DNA of 64,000 bases from an uncultured Oscillospiraceae bacterium (GTDB lineage Bacteria; Bacillota; Clostridia; Oscillospirales; Oscillospiraceae). The notes below the pieces were generated by a model. It had not been told where the DNA came from. It was given only the letters and a program-made list of their open reading frames with translations, and ran no database searches. Position 1 is the stretch's first letter, and every line of letters starts with the position of its first letter. The stretch is from NCBI GenBank assembly GCA_902478785.1, contig CABSMJ010000008.1, positions 1 through 64,000 of the forward strand. Direction: 5' to 3'. Below are positions 54,538-62,921 of the stretch, piece by piece. Both the position numbers and the translations under genes were made by a program.

Positions 54538-55596
54538 TTAGAAGGTCCCGCCAGCAGCCTGCTCCGTGGTGTAGGAACGAGCGGGATCGGCGATGAACAT
54601 CTCCTCCACATCGGTCTTAAACTTTGCCAGGATGTCCTCAGAGACAGCATTGGGATTCCAGCCGTTGTTGTCGTCATAGGTGAAGGTAAAGCCCGGAGCC
54701 TCAGGCGTGTTGAAACCGAAGAACAGGAAGCCAGGTTCCAACTTGCCAGCCATGCCCTGCTCCACCAGATAGACATACTTGGGACCCCAGTCAAAGTTGC
54801 AGTAGGTCAGGACCTGGTCGGGCGCAGTAGCCACATCCTCAGCGCTTCTACCGATGGTATAGACACCCTTTTCCTTGCACACATCGATAACACCCTGAGC
54901 GGCACGATTGAGCTCGTGCATGACCACATCACAGCCAGCAGAAATCATGGCCAGAGCCGCCTCGCGAGCGGAAGCTACGTCATCAGAGTCGCTCAGATAG
55001 ACCACAGTACCCTGAGTATCAGGATTATTGGCCTTTACGCCGTCCTTCCAGCTGCCCACCAGGTTGTTCTGGGTGCCGGTGCCCTCATTGGCGGTGATAT
55101 AGCCCACCTTGCCGGTCTGCGTGATTTCGGAGGCCATCCAGCCATAGGCGTAACCATACTGCCAGGGAGCGGTATCCACAGAGGTCACATTGACATCATT
55201 GCCCGTAGAGCCGGCAATGCAGACAAACTTGGTATCGGGGAAATCAGCAGAGACTTTGATCATGTCATCCTCAAAGCCGCCGGTATGACCAATGACCATG
55301 TCATAGCCCTGGGAAGCATAGTCCCGCAGCGCCTGCTGCAGATCCACATTGGTCACATTCTCGGAATAGGCCACTTCCACGCCCAGCTCATCCTTGACCT
55401 TCATCAGGGCGTCATAGCCGTACTGATTCCAGCTCTTATCATTGGCGCTGCCGGGAAGAAGCAGCGCCACCTTGTAATCACTGGCATTGCTTTGTGCATC
55501 AGATCCGTTGGAAGAGGGGGAGGCTGTGTCACCGCAGCCCACAAGCATGACGGCAACCATACAAATCGCTAAGAGCATTGCAAAAAACTTTTTCAT
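54538..55596 (-). CDS. BMP family substrate-binding lipoprotein 2
   Basis: 352 residues. Lipobox MLVGC follows a signal peptide. The sequence is about half identical to lipoprotein 1, including YKVALLLPGSANDKSWNQYG, APWQYGYAYGWMASEI and RSYTTEQAAGGTF. ATG at 55596 follows GGAGG. It sits next to the permease genes and is probably the original receptor; the other looks like a duplicate. Confidence 0.9.
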   Translation of the reverse strand: MKKFFAMLLAICMVAVMLVGCGDTASPSSNGSDAQSNASDYKVALLLPGSANDKSWNQYGYDALMKVKDELGVEVAYSENVTNVDLQQALRDYASQGYDMVIGHTGGFEDDMIKVSADFPDTKFVCIAGSTGNDVNVTSVDTAPWQYGYAYGWMASEITQTGKVGYITANEGTGTQNNLVGSWKDGVKANNPDTQGTVVYLSDSDDVASAREAALAMISAGCDVVMHELNRAAQGVIDVCKEKGVYTIGRSAEDVATAPDQVLTYCNFDWGPKYVYLVEQGMAGKLEPGFLFFGFNTPEAPGFTFTYDDNNGWNPNAVSEDILAKFKTDVEEMFIADPARSYTTEQAAGGTF

Positions 55597-55712
55597 ACTT
55601 ACCTCCATGTTTTTCATATTATTCAAGCAAGCCTTTCTTGCTCAAATTCACAGGGGTTGATTTTTCTTTGCGCTTGCATGGGGACATGGGGATCTGTGTG
55701 ATTCAAATGTAA

Positions 55713-56636
55713 TTACTGTTTCCTGTAATATTTGCCCATGGCGGCAGGGTGTCTGCGTCCCTTGCCAATCAGCAAAATAAATACCAGTGCGACCAAATAG
55801 GGCAGCATCAAGATCACGTAAGAGGAGATGTGAATGTTGCCCAGCATTTGCAACCGCAGCTGCAGTACCTCAGAGGCGCCGAATACTAGACCTGCTCCGG
55901 CAGCGCCGATGGGATTCCATCCGCCAAAGGTGGCAGCAATCAGACCCAGCCAGCCGCGCCCGTTGGAGATGTTTTCCGTGAAGCTCTGCACCTGCTGGAG
56001 TGCCAGCACCGCACCGCCCATGCCGCAGAACACACCGCAGACGATGGCGGAGATGGAGCGCGTTCTAGCCACATTGATACCAAGGGTATCCGCGCAGCTG
56101 GGGTTTTCACCCACAGCCCGGAGCTGGAGGCCCCAGGTACTCTTGAACATGATCCACCAGGCAACCGGAATCAAAAGATAGGTCACATAGGTGAGGATCG
56201 GCTGATTGAACAGCATCGGTCCAATCAGGGGAATCTTGGACAAAATGGGAATCGGAATGGGATTCATTGCCTCGATGCGGGGAACGCCGGTGGTGCCCCA
56301 GAACAATCGTTGCAAGGCACTCGTCAAGCCCAGCATGATGAAGTTCAGGCCCAGGCCGCAGATGACCTGATTGGCACCCAGATATACTGCAAAAGCAGAA
56401 AAGAGTGCAGAGGAAACCGCAGCGGCAAGGATTCCAAAGACAATGCCGAGAAAATGATTTCCGGTGGCGATGGTCATGACCACGCTGACAAACGCTCCAA
56501 TCAGCATATATCCCTCTGCTCCCATGGCATGGACACCCGCTTTTTCTGAGTAACACACGCCTAACGCGATCAAAATAATGGGAACCGCAACACGAATGGT
56601 AGAACTTAGGTATTCCACGATGAAATCAATGTTCAC
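55713..56636 (-). CDS. ABC transporter permease, BMP-linked (YufQ/NupQ-like)
   Basis: 307 residues with about eight helices of the BPD_transp_2 family. KAGVHAMGAEGYMLIGAFVSV is the typical N-terminal block and GMGGAVLALQQVQSF with GRGWLGLIAATFGGWNPIGA the later one. It is the second permease of the importer, overlapping the first by four bases. Confidence 0.9.
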   Translation of the reverse strand: MNIDFIVEYLSSTIRVAVPIILIALGVCYSEKAGVHAMGAEGYMLIGAFVSVVMTIATGNHFLGIVFGILAAAVSSALFSAFAVYLGANQVICGLGLNFIMLGLTSALQRLFWGTTGVPRIEAMNPIPIPILSKIPLIGPMLFNQPILTYVTYLLIPVAWWIMFKSTWGLQLRAVGENPSCADTLGINVARTRSISAIVCGVFCGMGGAVLALQQVQSFTENISNGRGWLGLIAATFGGWNPIGAAGAGLVFGASEVLQLRLQMLGNIHISSYVILMLPYLVALVFILLIGKGRRHPAAMGKYYRKQ

Positions 56637-57814
56637 TTCTCGTCACCTCCCGGAGTGGCTTCCTGCAAATTGGAGGATTCCTCGCAGGCGGAGGTCTCTT
56701 TTCTCTCAGCCTGAGGCTTCTTGCTTCCCTTTCCAACAACCTTTTTCTTGGCATTTGCTTCGATGTACAGCTTCAGGGCTCCACCGCCCATAATAAAGAC
56801 CATGATGGAACCTTTGATGAGATCCAGAATCACGCTGGGGATTCCGGTGGAGCGCTGCATGGCCTGCATACCCGTGCGCAAAGCGCCAAAGAAAATGCCG
56901 GCAGGCAATACACCAAAGGGATTGGTGTTGCCCAACAGGGCAACGGCCAGGCCGTCAAAGCCCAGGTTAGAGCCAAACTCCTGACGGAGGCAGTCATTGC
57001 ATCCGATGACTTCCACCGCACCAGCCACCGCACACAGGCCGCCAGAGATCAGCATGGACCATACAAAGATCTTGGTGGGATTATTGCCAGAGGTACGGGC
57101 CGCCAGTGGGGACAGGCCCGTCATACGTAAACGCATTCCACCAGGGGTCAGCCAAAGGTAGTAGCCAGTCAGCAGGATAATGGCAAGCGCAATGAAGATA
57201 CCAGAGTGCAGATAGCCGAAATTGGGCCAATATTTCAGAAGGAACTGGCTGCCGAATGTATCCGTCTGGGGATAGCTGACGATCTCTTCAGAGGCCAGCG
57301 GACCGTTGACCAGAGCGGAGAGGAGCAGGGTACCCACATAGTTCAAAAGCAGCGTGGTAAGCAGCTCATTGACGCCCTTGAGCACTCGGAACAGCACGGC
57401 AATCCCCGAAAAGATCATGCCAAACAGCATGGCCACCACAAGAATTGCAGGTACGCTCAGTCCTTTCGGCAGAGACGGCATGAGCAGTGCCACCACGGCG
57501 GCAGCAATACCGCCCACAAACAGCTGTCCTTCTTGTCCAATATTATTGGCACCAGCCCGAAACGCAATGGCCGTGCCTGCACCAATAATCAGAAGAGGTG
57601 TCGCCCGGTTCAGCGTACTGCCAATGGCCAAGGTGCTGCCAAACGCTCCCTTAAACAGTTCCCGAAAGAACGTGATTGGGCTAACTCCCCACAATGTTAC
57701 GAAGCAGGCGCCAATTAAAAGTCCGAGTATTGCGCCAATAATAGGGCTGAAATCAAGCAAGATCATTAAAAAAGGCTTCTTTTCTCTTTTGATTCGTTCT
57801 TTGTTCTTTATCAT
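56633..57814 (-). CDS. ABC transporter permease, BMP-linked (YufP/NupP-like)
   Basis: 393 residues with an N-terminal cytosolic helix, eight or more membrane segments, and a charged C-terminal tail (residues 355-393, rich in Lys and Glu). Family block: FRAGANNIGQEGQLFVGGIAAA and GCNDCLRQEFGSNLGFDGLAVALLG (in part). It overlaps the ATPase gene and the second permease gene by four bases each. Confidence 0.9.
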   Translation of the reverse strand: MIKNKERIKREKKPFLMILLDFSPIIGAILGLLIGACFVTLWGVSPITFFRELFKGAFGSTLAIGSTLNRATPLLIIGAGTAIAFRAGANNIGQEGQLFVGGIAAAVVALLMPSLPKGLSVPAILVVAMLFGMIFSGIAVLFRVLKGVNELLTTLLLNYVGTLLLSALVNGPLASEEIVSYPQTDTFGSQFLLKYWPNFGYLHSGIFIALAIILLTGYYLWLTPGGMRLRMTGLSPLAARTSGNNPTKIFVWSMLISGGLCAVAGAVEVIGCNDCLRQEFGSNLGFDGLAVALLGNTNPFGVLPAGIFFGALRTGMQAMQRSTGIPSVILDLIKGSIMVFIMGGGALKLYIEANAKKKVVGKGSKKPQAERKETSACEESSNLQEATPGGDEK

Positions 57815-59340
57815 TTCACCCGCTCACCTGCCATTAACAATCCGATTTTCTCCACCTCGGCATTTTCGCCGGGCAGAATTCCTACCAACTCTCCTTCATA
57901 CAAAACACCGATGCGGTCGCTGAGCGTCAGGATCTCCTCCAGCTCTGTCGAGATATAGAGGATTGCAGTTCCCTGCTCACGAGCCTTGAGCATCGTCTCA
58001 TAGACAAAGTTCGTCGCATCGATATCCAGACCTCGTGTAGGATATACGGCGATGATGAGATCTACCTTTTCGCCCACCTCCCGGGCCAGGACCACCTTTT
58101 GCTGATTGCCGCCGCTGAGATTCCCCACCAGTTCGTCAGAACCTGTGGCAGAAACGTTGAATTCCTTCATCTTCTCGTCCGTGATCTTAGCAATGTTCTT
58201 GAAATCCATCAGGAGAGGGCTTCCATAGGGCTTTCGATCCGGATGATTCAGCGCGGTGTTCATGCGGATGGAAAAATCCAAAACCACCGCCGCATGGTTT
58301 CTATCTGCCGGGATATAACCAATGGGCAAGTTGCGCATCTGTTTGGTGTCGCTGTGTGTAATGTCTTTGCCAAGGAACTCCATGCGGCCTCCGCTGGCTT
58401 TGCGAAGGCCCATAATCAGCTCTGAAAGATCTGTCTGTCCGTTGCCATCCACGCCGGCAATCCCAACGATCTCCCCCCGATGAACATCCAGCGTAACATT
58501 TTTTACACCACTGGACTCAGAGACCGGGTCGGCACAGACACCCTGGAGACTGAGCACGACCTCGCCGGGCTTGCAGGGTGGCTTGGTAATATGCAGATCG
58601 ATGCTCCGTCCTACCATCAAAGAGGCAAGGGTACGGCTGTCCAGGCCGGGTTCATTTTTCAATGTCTGGATCATTCTACCGTCCCGCATGATGGAGATGC
58701 TGTCGCACAGCTCCAGCACCTCCGGCAGCTTGTGACTGATAAAAATGATGGACTTGCCTTCCGAACGCAGCTTGTTGAGCACCTCAAACAGGCTGTGGAC
58801 CTCCTGCGGCGTCAAAACAGCCGTGGGCTCATCCATGATGAGTAGATCCGATTCCCGATAAAGAGCTTTCACAATCTCCACACGCTGCTGCTCACCAACA
58901 GTCAGATCTTCCACTCTGGCTTTGGGTCGGATATTGAGCCCGTAGGTCTCAGAAAGCGTCATCACTTTCTTCTCTGCCTGATCCAGCGGCAGTTCGATGA
59001 ACTTGCCTTCCTTCAAACCCAGGACGATGTTTTCCAGTACGGTAAACTTCTCAACCAGCTGAAAATGCTGGTGGATCATGCCAATGCCGGCTTTGATGGC
59101 CTCTGCGGGGGATTCGACATTCAGTTCCTGTCCTTTCCAAATGATCGTTCCCGCGTCTTTCTTATAAAGGCCATACAGAACATTCATCAACGTGGACTTT
59201 CCTGCGCCGTTCTCGCCAAGGATCGCGCGGATCTCACCCTTTTTGATGCTGAAGCTTACATCGTCATTTGCCACCATACGGGCAAAGGACTTTGTAATAT
59301 GGCGCATTTCCAATAAATCTTCGTTCAAATGATCGTTCAT
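57811..59340 (-). CDS. ABC transporter ATPase with two ABC domains (YufO/NupO-like)
   Basis: 509 residues, sugar/nucleoside type. The first domain has ILGENGAGKSTLMNVLYG and LTVGEQQRVEIVKAL. The second has IAGVDGNGQTDLSELIMG, a degenerate Walker A, and LSGGNQQKVVLAREV. This two-domain form energises BMP-linked nucleoside importers. It heads the transport part of the operon, 47 bases after the E2 gene. Confidence 0.93.
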   Translation of the reverse strand: MNDHLNEDLLEMRHITKSFARMVANDDVSFSIKKGEIRAILGENGAGKSTLMNVLYGLYKKDAGTIIWKGQELNVESPAEAIKAGIGMIHQHFQLVEKFTVLENIVLGLKEGKFIELPLDQAEKKVMTLSETYGLNIRPKARVEDLTVGEQQRVEIVKALYRESDLLIMDEPTAVLTPQEVHSLFEVLNKLRSEGKSIIFISHKLPEVLELCDSISIMRDGRMIQTLKNEPGLDSRTLASLMVGRSIDLHITKPPCKPGEVVLSLQGVCADPVSESSGVKNVTLDVHRGEIVGIAGVDGNGQTDLSELIMGLRKASGGRMEFLGKDITHSDTKQMRNLPIGYIPADRNHAAVVLDFSIRMNTALNHPDRKPYGSPLLMDFKNIAKITDEKMKEFNVSATGSDELVGNLSGGNQQKVVLAREVGEKVDLIIAVYPTRGLDIDATNFVYETMLKAREQGTAILYISTELEEILTLSDRIGVLYEGELVGILPGENAEVEKIGLLMAGERVK

Positions 59341-59387
59341 AGCTTCCCCCTACAGACCTCCTTACTTCAGCGTTTCAAACGGCGAAA

Positions 59388-60377
59388 TTACAGGGTGATT
59401 TCGTCCGGATTTTCCAGGATATCAGCAAAAACAGCCAGGAAATCCGCAGCATCTTTGCCGTCAAGCACCTGATGGTCAAAGGTCAGGCTGAACGTGGTCA
59501 CATAGGCGGGCACAATAGCTTCGTCCTTCACCCAGGGCTTGCGGATAATGCGGCCGATGCCCAGGATGACAGATTCAGGGCTATTCAGGATCGGCGTAAA
59601 GCCGTCGATGCCCTGGGCGCCCAGGCTGGAAAGGGTTGCCAGGCAGCTGCCGGTATCCTGAGGATTCAGCCCTCCACTGCGAGCAGCAGCCACTACCCGC
59701 TTGCGCTCGGCAGCGATCTCCTGGAGGGAGAGCTTGTCCACACCGCGGATGGCGGGAACAATCAGTCCATCCTCCAGAGCCACAGCCATACCCAGATCGG
59801 TCTCCTTCTTCACCGTCAGCAGCCCGTTTACCAGCTGGTTGCGCACCTTAGGATATTTTTCCACTGCCAGTGCAAAGGCCTTCATCAGCAGATCGTTGTA
59901 GGAGATGCCGTCCATAGACTCCTTCAGTGCCACCATGCGGTCCATACAGACCTCGCGGAAATGGGTCAGCTGGGCGGTATTCTGCAGGCTGGAGCGCATA
60001 TTGTCGGCAATGATGCGGCGCATTCTGGAAAGAGGCGCTCCATTCTCACCAGCAGGAGCGGTGGGAGCAACGGGTTCGGCAGAATCGGCAGGCGCAGCGA
60101 CCTTCTCTTCCGCTCCGCCCTCGGCAGCTTCCTCAGCCGTCTCTGCGATGTAAGTCAAAATGCTACCCACCTCAGCGGAATCGCCCTGCTCAAACAGCAA
60201 CGCACAGACAAAGCCATCCGCAGGAGCTTCGATGTCCACGGAGGTCTTTTCTGTTTCAATCCCCAGCAACGGATCGCCCTGGGATACCTCCTGGCCCTGC
60301 TCCACGTACCACTCGACAATTTCCGCTTCTGTCATTGTCATGCCAAATTTAGGCATGTAAACCGGTTCCTTCGCCAT
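59388..60377 (-). CDS. 2-oxoacid dehydrogenase E2 (acyltransferase) without a recognisable E3-binding domain
   Basis: 329 residues. A lipoyl domain occupies residues 1-78, with the lipoylated Lys in GIETEKTSVDI. An Ala/Pro/Glu-rich linker follows (about 80-112). The catalytic domain begins directly at SRMRRIIADNMRSSL and ends with FDHQVLDGKDAADFL, the active-site His region. The peripheral-subunit-binding domain that normally sits in between is not visible, which makes the protein short for its family. The acetoin dehydrogenase E2 (AcoC) is the nearest guess. Confidence 0.88.
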   Translation of the reverse strand: MAKEPVYMPKFGMTMTEAEIVEWYVEQGQEVSQGDPLLGIETEKTSVDIEAPADGFVCALLFEQGDSAEVGSILTYIAETAEEAAEGGAEEKVAAPADSAEPVAPTAPAGENGAPLSRMRRIIADNMRSSLQNTAQLTHFREVCMDRMVALKESMDGISYNDLLMKAFALAVEKYPKVRNQLVNGLLTVKKETDLGMAVALEDGLIVPAIRGVDKLSLQEIAAERKRVVAAARSGGLNPQDTGSCLATLSSLGAQGIDGFTPILNSPESVILGIGRIIRKPWVKDEAIVPAYVTTFSLTFDHQVLDGKDAADFLAVFADILENPDEITL

Positions 60378-60391
60378 GGCTTACTCCTCCT

Positions 60392-61360
60392 TTATTTCTT
60401 CACCATCTCACGGACTTTCGCCGCGATAGTGTCCTTATTGGGTACTGCCAGCTGCTGCAGCACGGGGCTGAAGGGAATGGGAATTTCCTCACCCGAAAGG
60501 CGGGAGGCAGGGCACTTGAGATCGGAGAAGGCCTCCTCCGCCACAGTGGCCACCCACTCGGCGCCAGCACCACAGGTCTTGTAGCTCTCATCCACAGCCA
60601 GGAACCGGCCGGTTTTCTTTACACTCTCCAGCACCATCTCTTTATCCCAGGGCTTGAGGGTGCGCAGGTCCACCACCTCGGCGCTGATGCCCTCTTTTTC
60701 CAGCTGGGCAGCAGCCTTCAGGCACTGGTTGACCATGATACCCACCGCACACAGTGTGATGTCCGTGCCTGCTTTTTTAATGTCGCCCTTTCCCAAGGGA
60801 ATCAGATATTCACCGTCAGGCACCTCGCCCTTCATGCCGCCAATGGAGGTGTGGTTGAAAAATACCACCGGGTTATCATCTCTGATGGCCGATTTGAGCA
60901 GCCCCTTGGCATCTGCCGGGCAGCTGGGCATGACCGCCTTGACCAGAGGGATGTTCATAAACAGAGGATGGACGGAGTTGCTGTGGTGAGGGCCTACGCA
61001 GGGACCGGTGCCGTTTTGCACCAAATACACCAGGGGCACCTTGGTCTGGCCGCCGAACATATAGCGCATGGCATTGGCCTGGCTGGAGACCTGGTCGTAG
61101 GCCAGCATCAAGAACTGACCGAACATCAGATCAACAATGGGACGAGTACCAGTGACAGCGGCACCCACCGCGGCGCCGGCCACCGCCAGCTCTGAGATCG
61201 GCGTATCGATGACCCGCTGCTCACCGTACTTCGCGCAAAGGCCGCGGGTCGCTGCGAAGCAGCCGATCCGAACGTCCTCACCCATAAGGAACACGGAATC
61301 ATCCCGCTCCATTTCCTCAAACAGCGCTTCCTGAATGGCACGAATATAGTACTTTTTCAT
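60392..61360 (-). CDS. 2-oxoacid dehydrogenase E1 beta subunit
   Basis: 322 residues, transketolase-like pyrimidine-binding domain. VFLMGEDVRIGCFAATRGL, RVIDTPISELAVAGAAVGAA and NGTGPCVGPHHSNS (HH motif) are typical of AcoB/PdhB. It forms the E1 heterotetramer with the alpha subunit encoded 18 bases upstream. The substrate could be acetoin, pyruvate or a branched 2-oxoacid; gene order alpha-beta-E2 fits acetoin dehydrogenase, but the ureide context is atypical. Confidence 0.9.
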   Translation of the reverse strand: MKKYYIRAIQEALFEEMERDDSVFLMGEDVRIGCFAATRGLCAKYGEQRVIDTPISELAVAGAAVGAAVTGTRPIVDLMFGQFLMLAYDQVSSQANAMRYMFGGQTKVPLVYLVQNGTGPCVGPHHSNSVHPLFMNIPLVKAVMPSCPADAKGLLKSAIRDDNPVVFFNHTSIGGMKGEVPDGEYLIPLGKGDIKKAGTDITLCAVGIMVNQCLKAAAQLEKEGISAEVVDLRTLKPWDKEMVLESVKKTGRFLAVDESYKTCGAGAEWVATVAEEAFSDLKCPASRLSGEEIPIPFSPVLQQLAVPNKDTIAAKVREMVKK

Positions 61361-61378
61361 CGCATCTCACCCCTCATC

Positions 61379-62359
61379 TCAAACCCAAGTGTCGGTAAAC
61401 AGTTCCTCCGCCGTGGGGAAGGGACTGTTCTTGGCAAATTCCATTGCATCCTCGATCTTCTTTGCAGCTGCTTGATCGATGGCATCCAGATCAGCCTGCG
61501 TGGCATCGGTATTTGCCAGCAGATACTGCCGCAGATTGTCTATGCAGTCCGTCTCCTTGGCGATCTTCTCCTCTTCCGGCAGGCGGTAAGGCTGGCCGTC
61601 CAGGAAAGCCACCTCGCCTTCGGAGTGACCGCTCTTGCGGTGAGTCTTGGCTTCAATGAGCACAGGTCCCTCTCCGTTGCGGAGCTTTTCCACCCACTCC
61701 TTTGTGGTGTTATATACGGCCACAGCATCCATGCCATCCACAATCACACCGGGGATGCCATAGCCCTTGGCCCGGTCCGCGATATCTTTGATGCGCATGG
61801 CTCTGCACTGCGGAGTAAATTCTCCATAGCCGTTATTCTCCACCAGGAAAATTACCGGCAGATTCTGTACAGCAGCAAAGTTGATGGACTCATGGAAGCT
61901 GCCCTCATTGGAAGCACCATCGCCGAAGAAGGTGACTGCCACCTGCTTGGTGTCCCGCAGCTTGCTGGAGAGTGCCGCGCCAACCGCAATGGGGATACCG
62001 CCGCCCACAATGCCGCAGGCACCCAGCATTCCTTTGGAGAAGTCCGCCACATGCATCGAGCCACCCTTGCCCTTGCAATATCCGGTGACCTTTCCGTAGA
62101 GCTCCGCCATGATCTTGTTCACATCGCCGCCCTTGGCAATCAGATGGCCATGGCCTCGATGGGTGCTGACAATATAGTCATCATCATTCAGTGCCGCGCA
62201 AACACCTGCCCCCACGGCTTCCTCACCCACGTAGAGATGCAAAAATCCATTCAGCTGTCCCTGGGCAAAAATCGCGCCCGCTTTCTCTTCAAATTTCCTG
62301 ATCGTCACCATACGGGTATAGATGTCGAGCAAGGTTTCTTTTGCCACTGTGCAATTCAT
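61379..62359 (-). CDS. 2-oxoacid dehydrogenase E1 alpha subunit
   Basis: 326 residues. The thiamine diphosphate motif runs from GDGASNEGSFHESIN to VENNGYGE. Start MNCTVAKETLLDIYTRMVTIRKFEE is typical of AcoA/PdhA. ATG at 62359 follows GGAGGAG; the ATG at 62374 is excluded because the ribosome site would lie inside the gene. It is the first gene of the long operon. Confidence 0.92.
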   Translation of the reverse strand: MNCTVAKETLLDIYTRMVTIRKFEEKAGAIFAQGQLNGFLHLYVGEEAVGAGVCAALNDDDYIVSTHRGHGHLIAKGGDVNKIMAELYGKVTGYCKGKGGSMHVADFSKGMLGACGIVGGGIPIAVGAALSSKLRDTKQVAVTFFGDGASNEGSFHESINFAAVQNLPVIFLVENNGYGEFTPQCRAMRIKDIADRAKGYGIPGVIVDGMDAVAVYNTTKEWVEKLRNGEGPVLIEAKTHRKSGHSEGEVAFLDGQPYRLPEEEKIAKETDCIDNLRQYLLANTDATQADLDAIDQAAAKKIEDAMEFAKNSPFPTAEELFTDTWV

Positions 62360-62438
62360 ACTTCTCTCCTCCATATCCTTGTAGTTATTGAGGGCAAATT
62401 GCGCCGACTTGATGAATGTCAGTTGTCCTACAACTCGG

Positions 62439-62468
62439 ATTGTAGCAGAGGATTTGTCTCTCTGTCAA
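62439..62468 (-). promoter_or_regulatory. Promoter of the 24-kb ureide/oxoacid operon
   Basis: On the minus strand TTGACA (62463-62468) and TACAAT (62439-62444) are 18 bases apart, 80 bases before the E1 alpha start. No comparably good promoter was noticed inside the run down to 37961, though gaps of 116-178 bases at 53-56 kb could hold weaker ones. Confidence 0.65.
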
Positions 62469-62486
62469 CAAATATTTTTAAGAAAC

Positions 62487-62514
62487 TTGTGCATATTTTC
62501 AGCAATGTGCACAA
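62487..62514. promoter_or_regulatory. Candidate PucR-site 3
   Basis: TTGTGCA (62487-62493) and TGCACAA (62508-62514) form an inverted repeat, and the second half alone contains the palindrome TGTGCACA. It ends 18 bases upstream of the -35, a good activator position, and shares its core with the sites at 33221 and 33544. Confidence 0.5.
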
Positions 62515-62862
62515 ATGTTTTGGAAAGTGTCGGAAAATAGCTACAAAATTTTTATTTTCAAAACTTGCAGAGAGGGTATGAAATTTTGTACTGTTATACC
62601 CGAAGCTTTTTCTGCACACATCATCCTTTGCTTTTGTGTTTCTGCAAAAAACATCCTGTGCTTTCATCTGCTTATTTGTTTCATCTATCCAGTTTCACGA
62701 AATAAAAACAAAACCATGATTCTCTCTGCTTGTTCCCCATGTTACCTCTTAATTTGGAAAATTTTGTTCCCATACTTGCACTCAAAAAAGTTTAACCGTC
62801 TCTTTCTGAAAAGCCAGAGGAAACACTAAATATGCAATCTTTGTACGCTGTACAGCTATACA
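62515..62862. other. AT-rich gap without recognisable gene
   Basis: About 350 bases of low GC, unlike both flanks. A 104-codon open frame on the plus strand lacks a ribosome site and any family likeness. It probably marks the edge of the catabolic island and the upstream control region of its operon. Confidence 0.5.
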
Positions 62863-62910
62863 AAAAGAGCAGGCTCGCAGCCAATCAATAGGCTGCGAGC
62901 CTGCTCTTTT
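62863..62910 (-). terminator. Terminator of the hybrid kinase gene
   Basis: Perfect 20-base arms, starting AAAAGAGCAGGCTCG, enclose an eight-base loop. On the minus strand the stem ends in TTTTTG, 12 bases past the stop at 62922. Confidence 0.88.
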
Positions 62911-62921
62911 CACGTTTCCCT

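Noticed and set aside
62515..62829. 104-codon plus-strand ORF in the AT-rich gap
   Set aside because: No ribosome site, Phe/Ser/Lys-rich random-looking translation, and it overlaps the probable activator site of the divergent operon.
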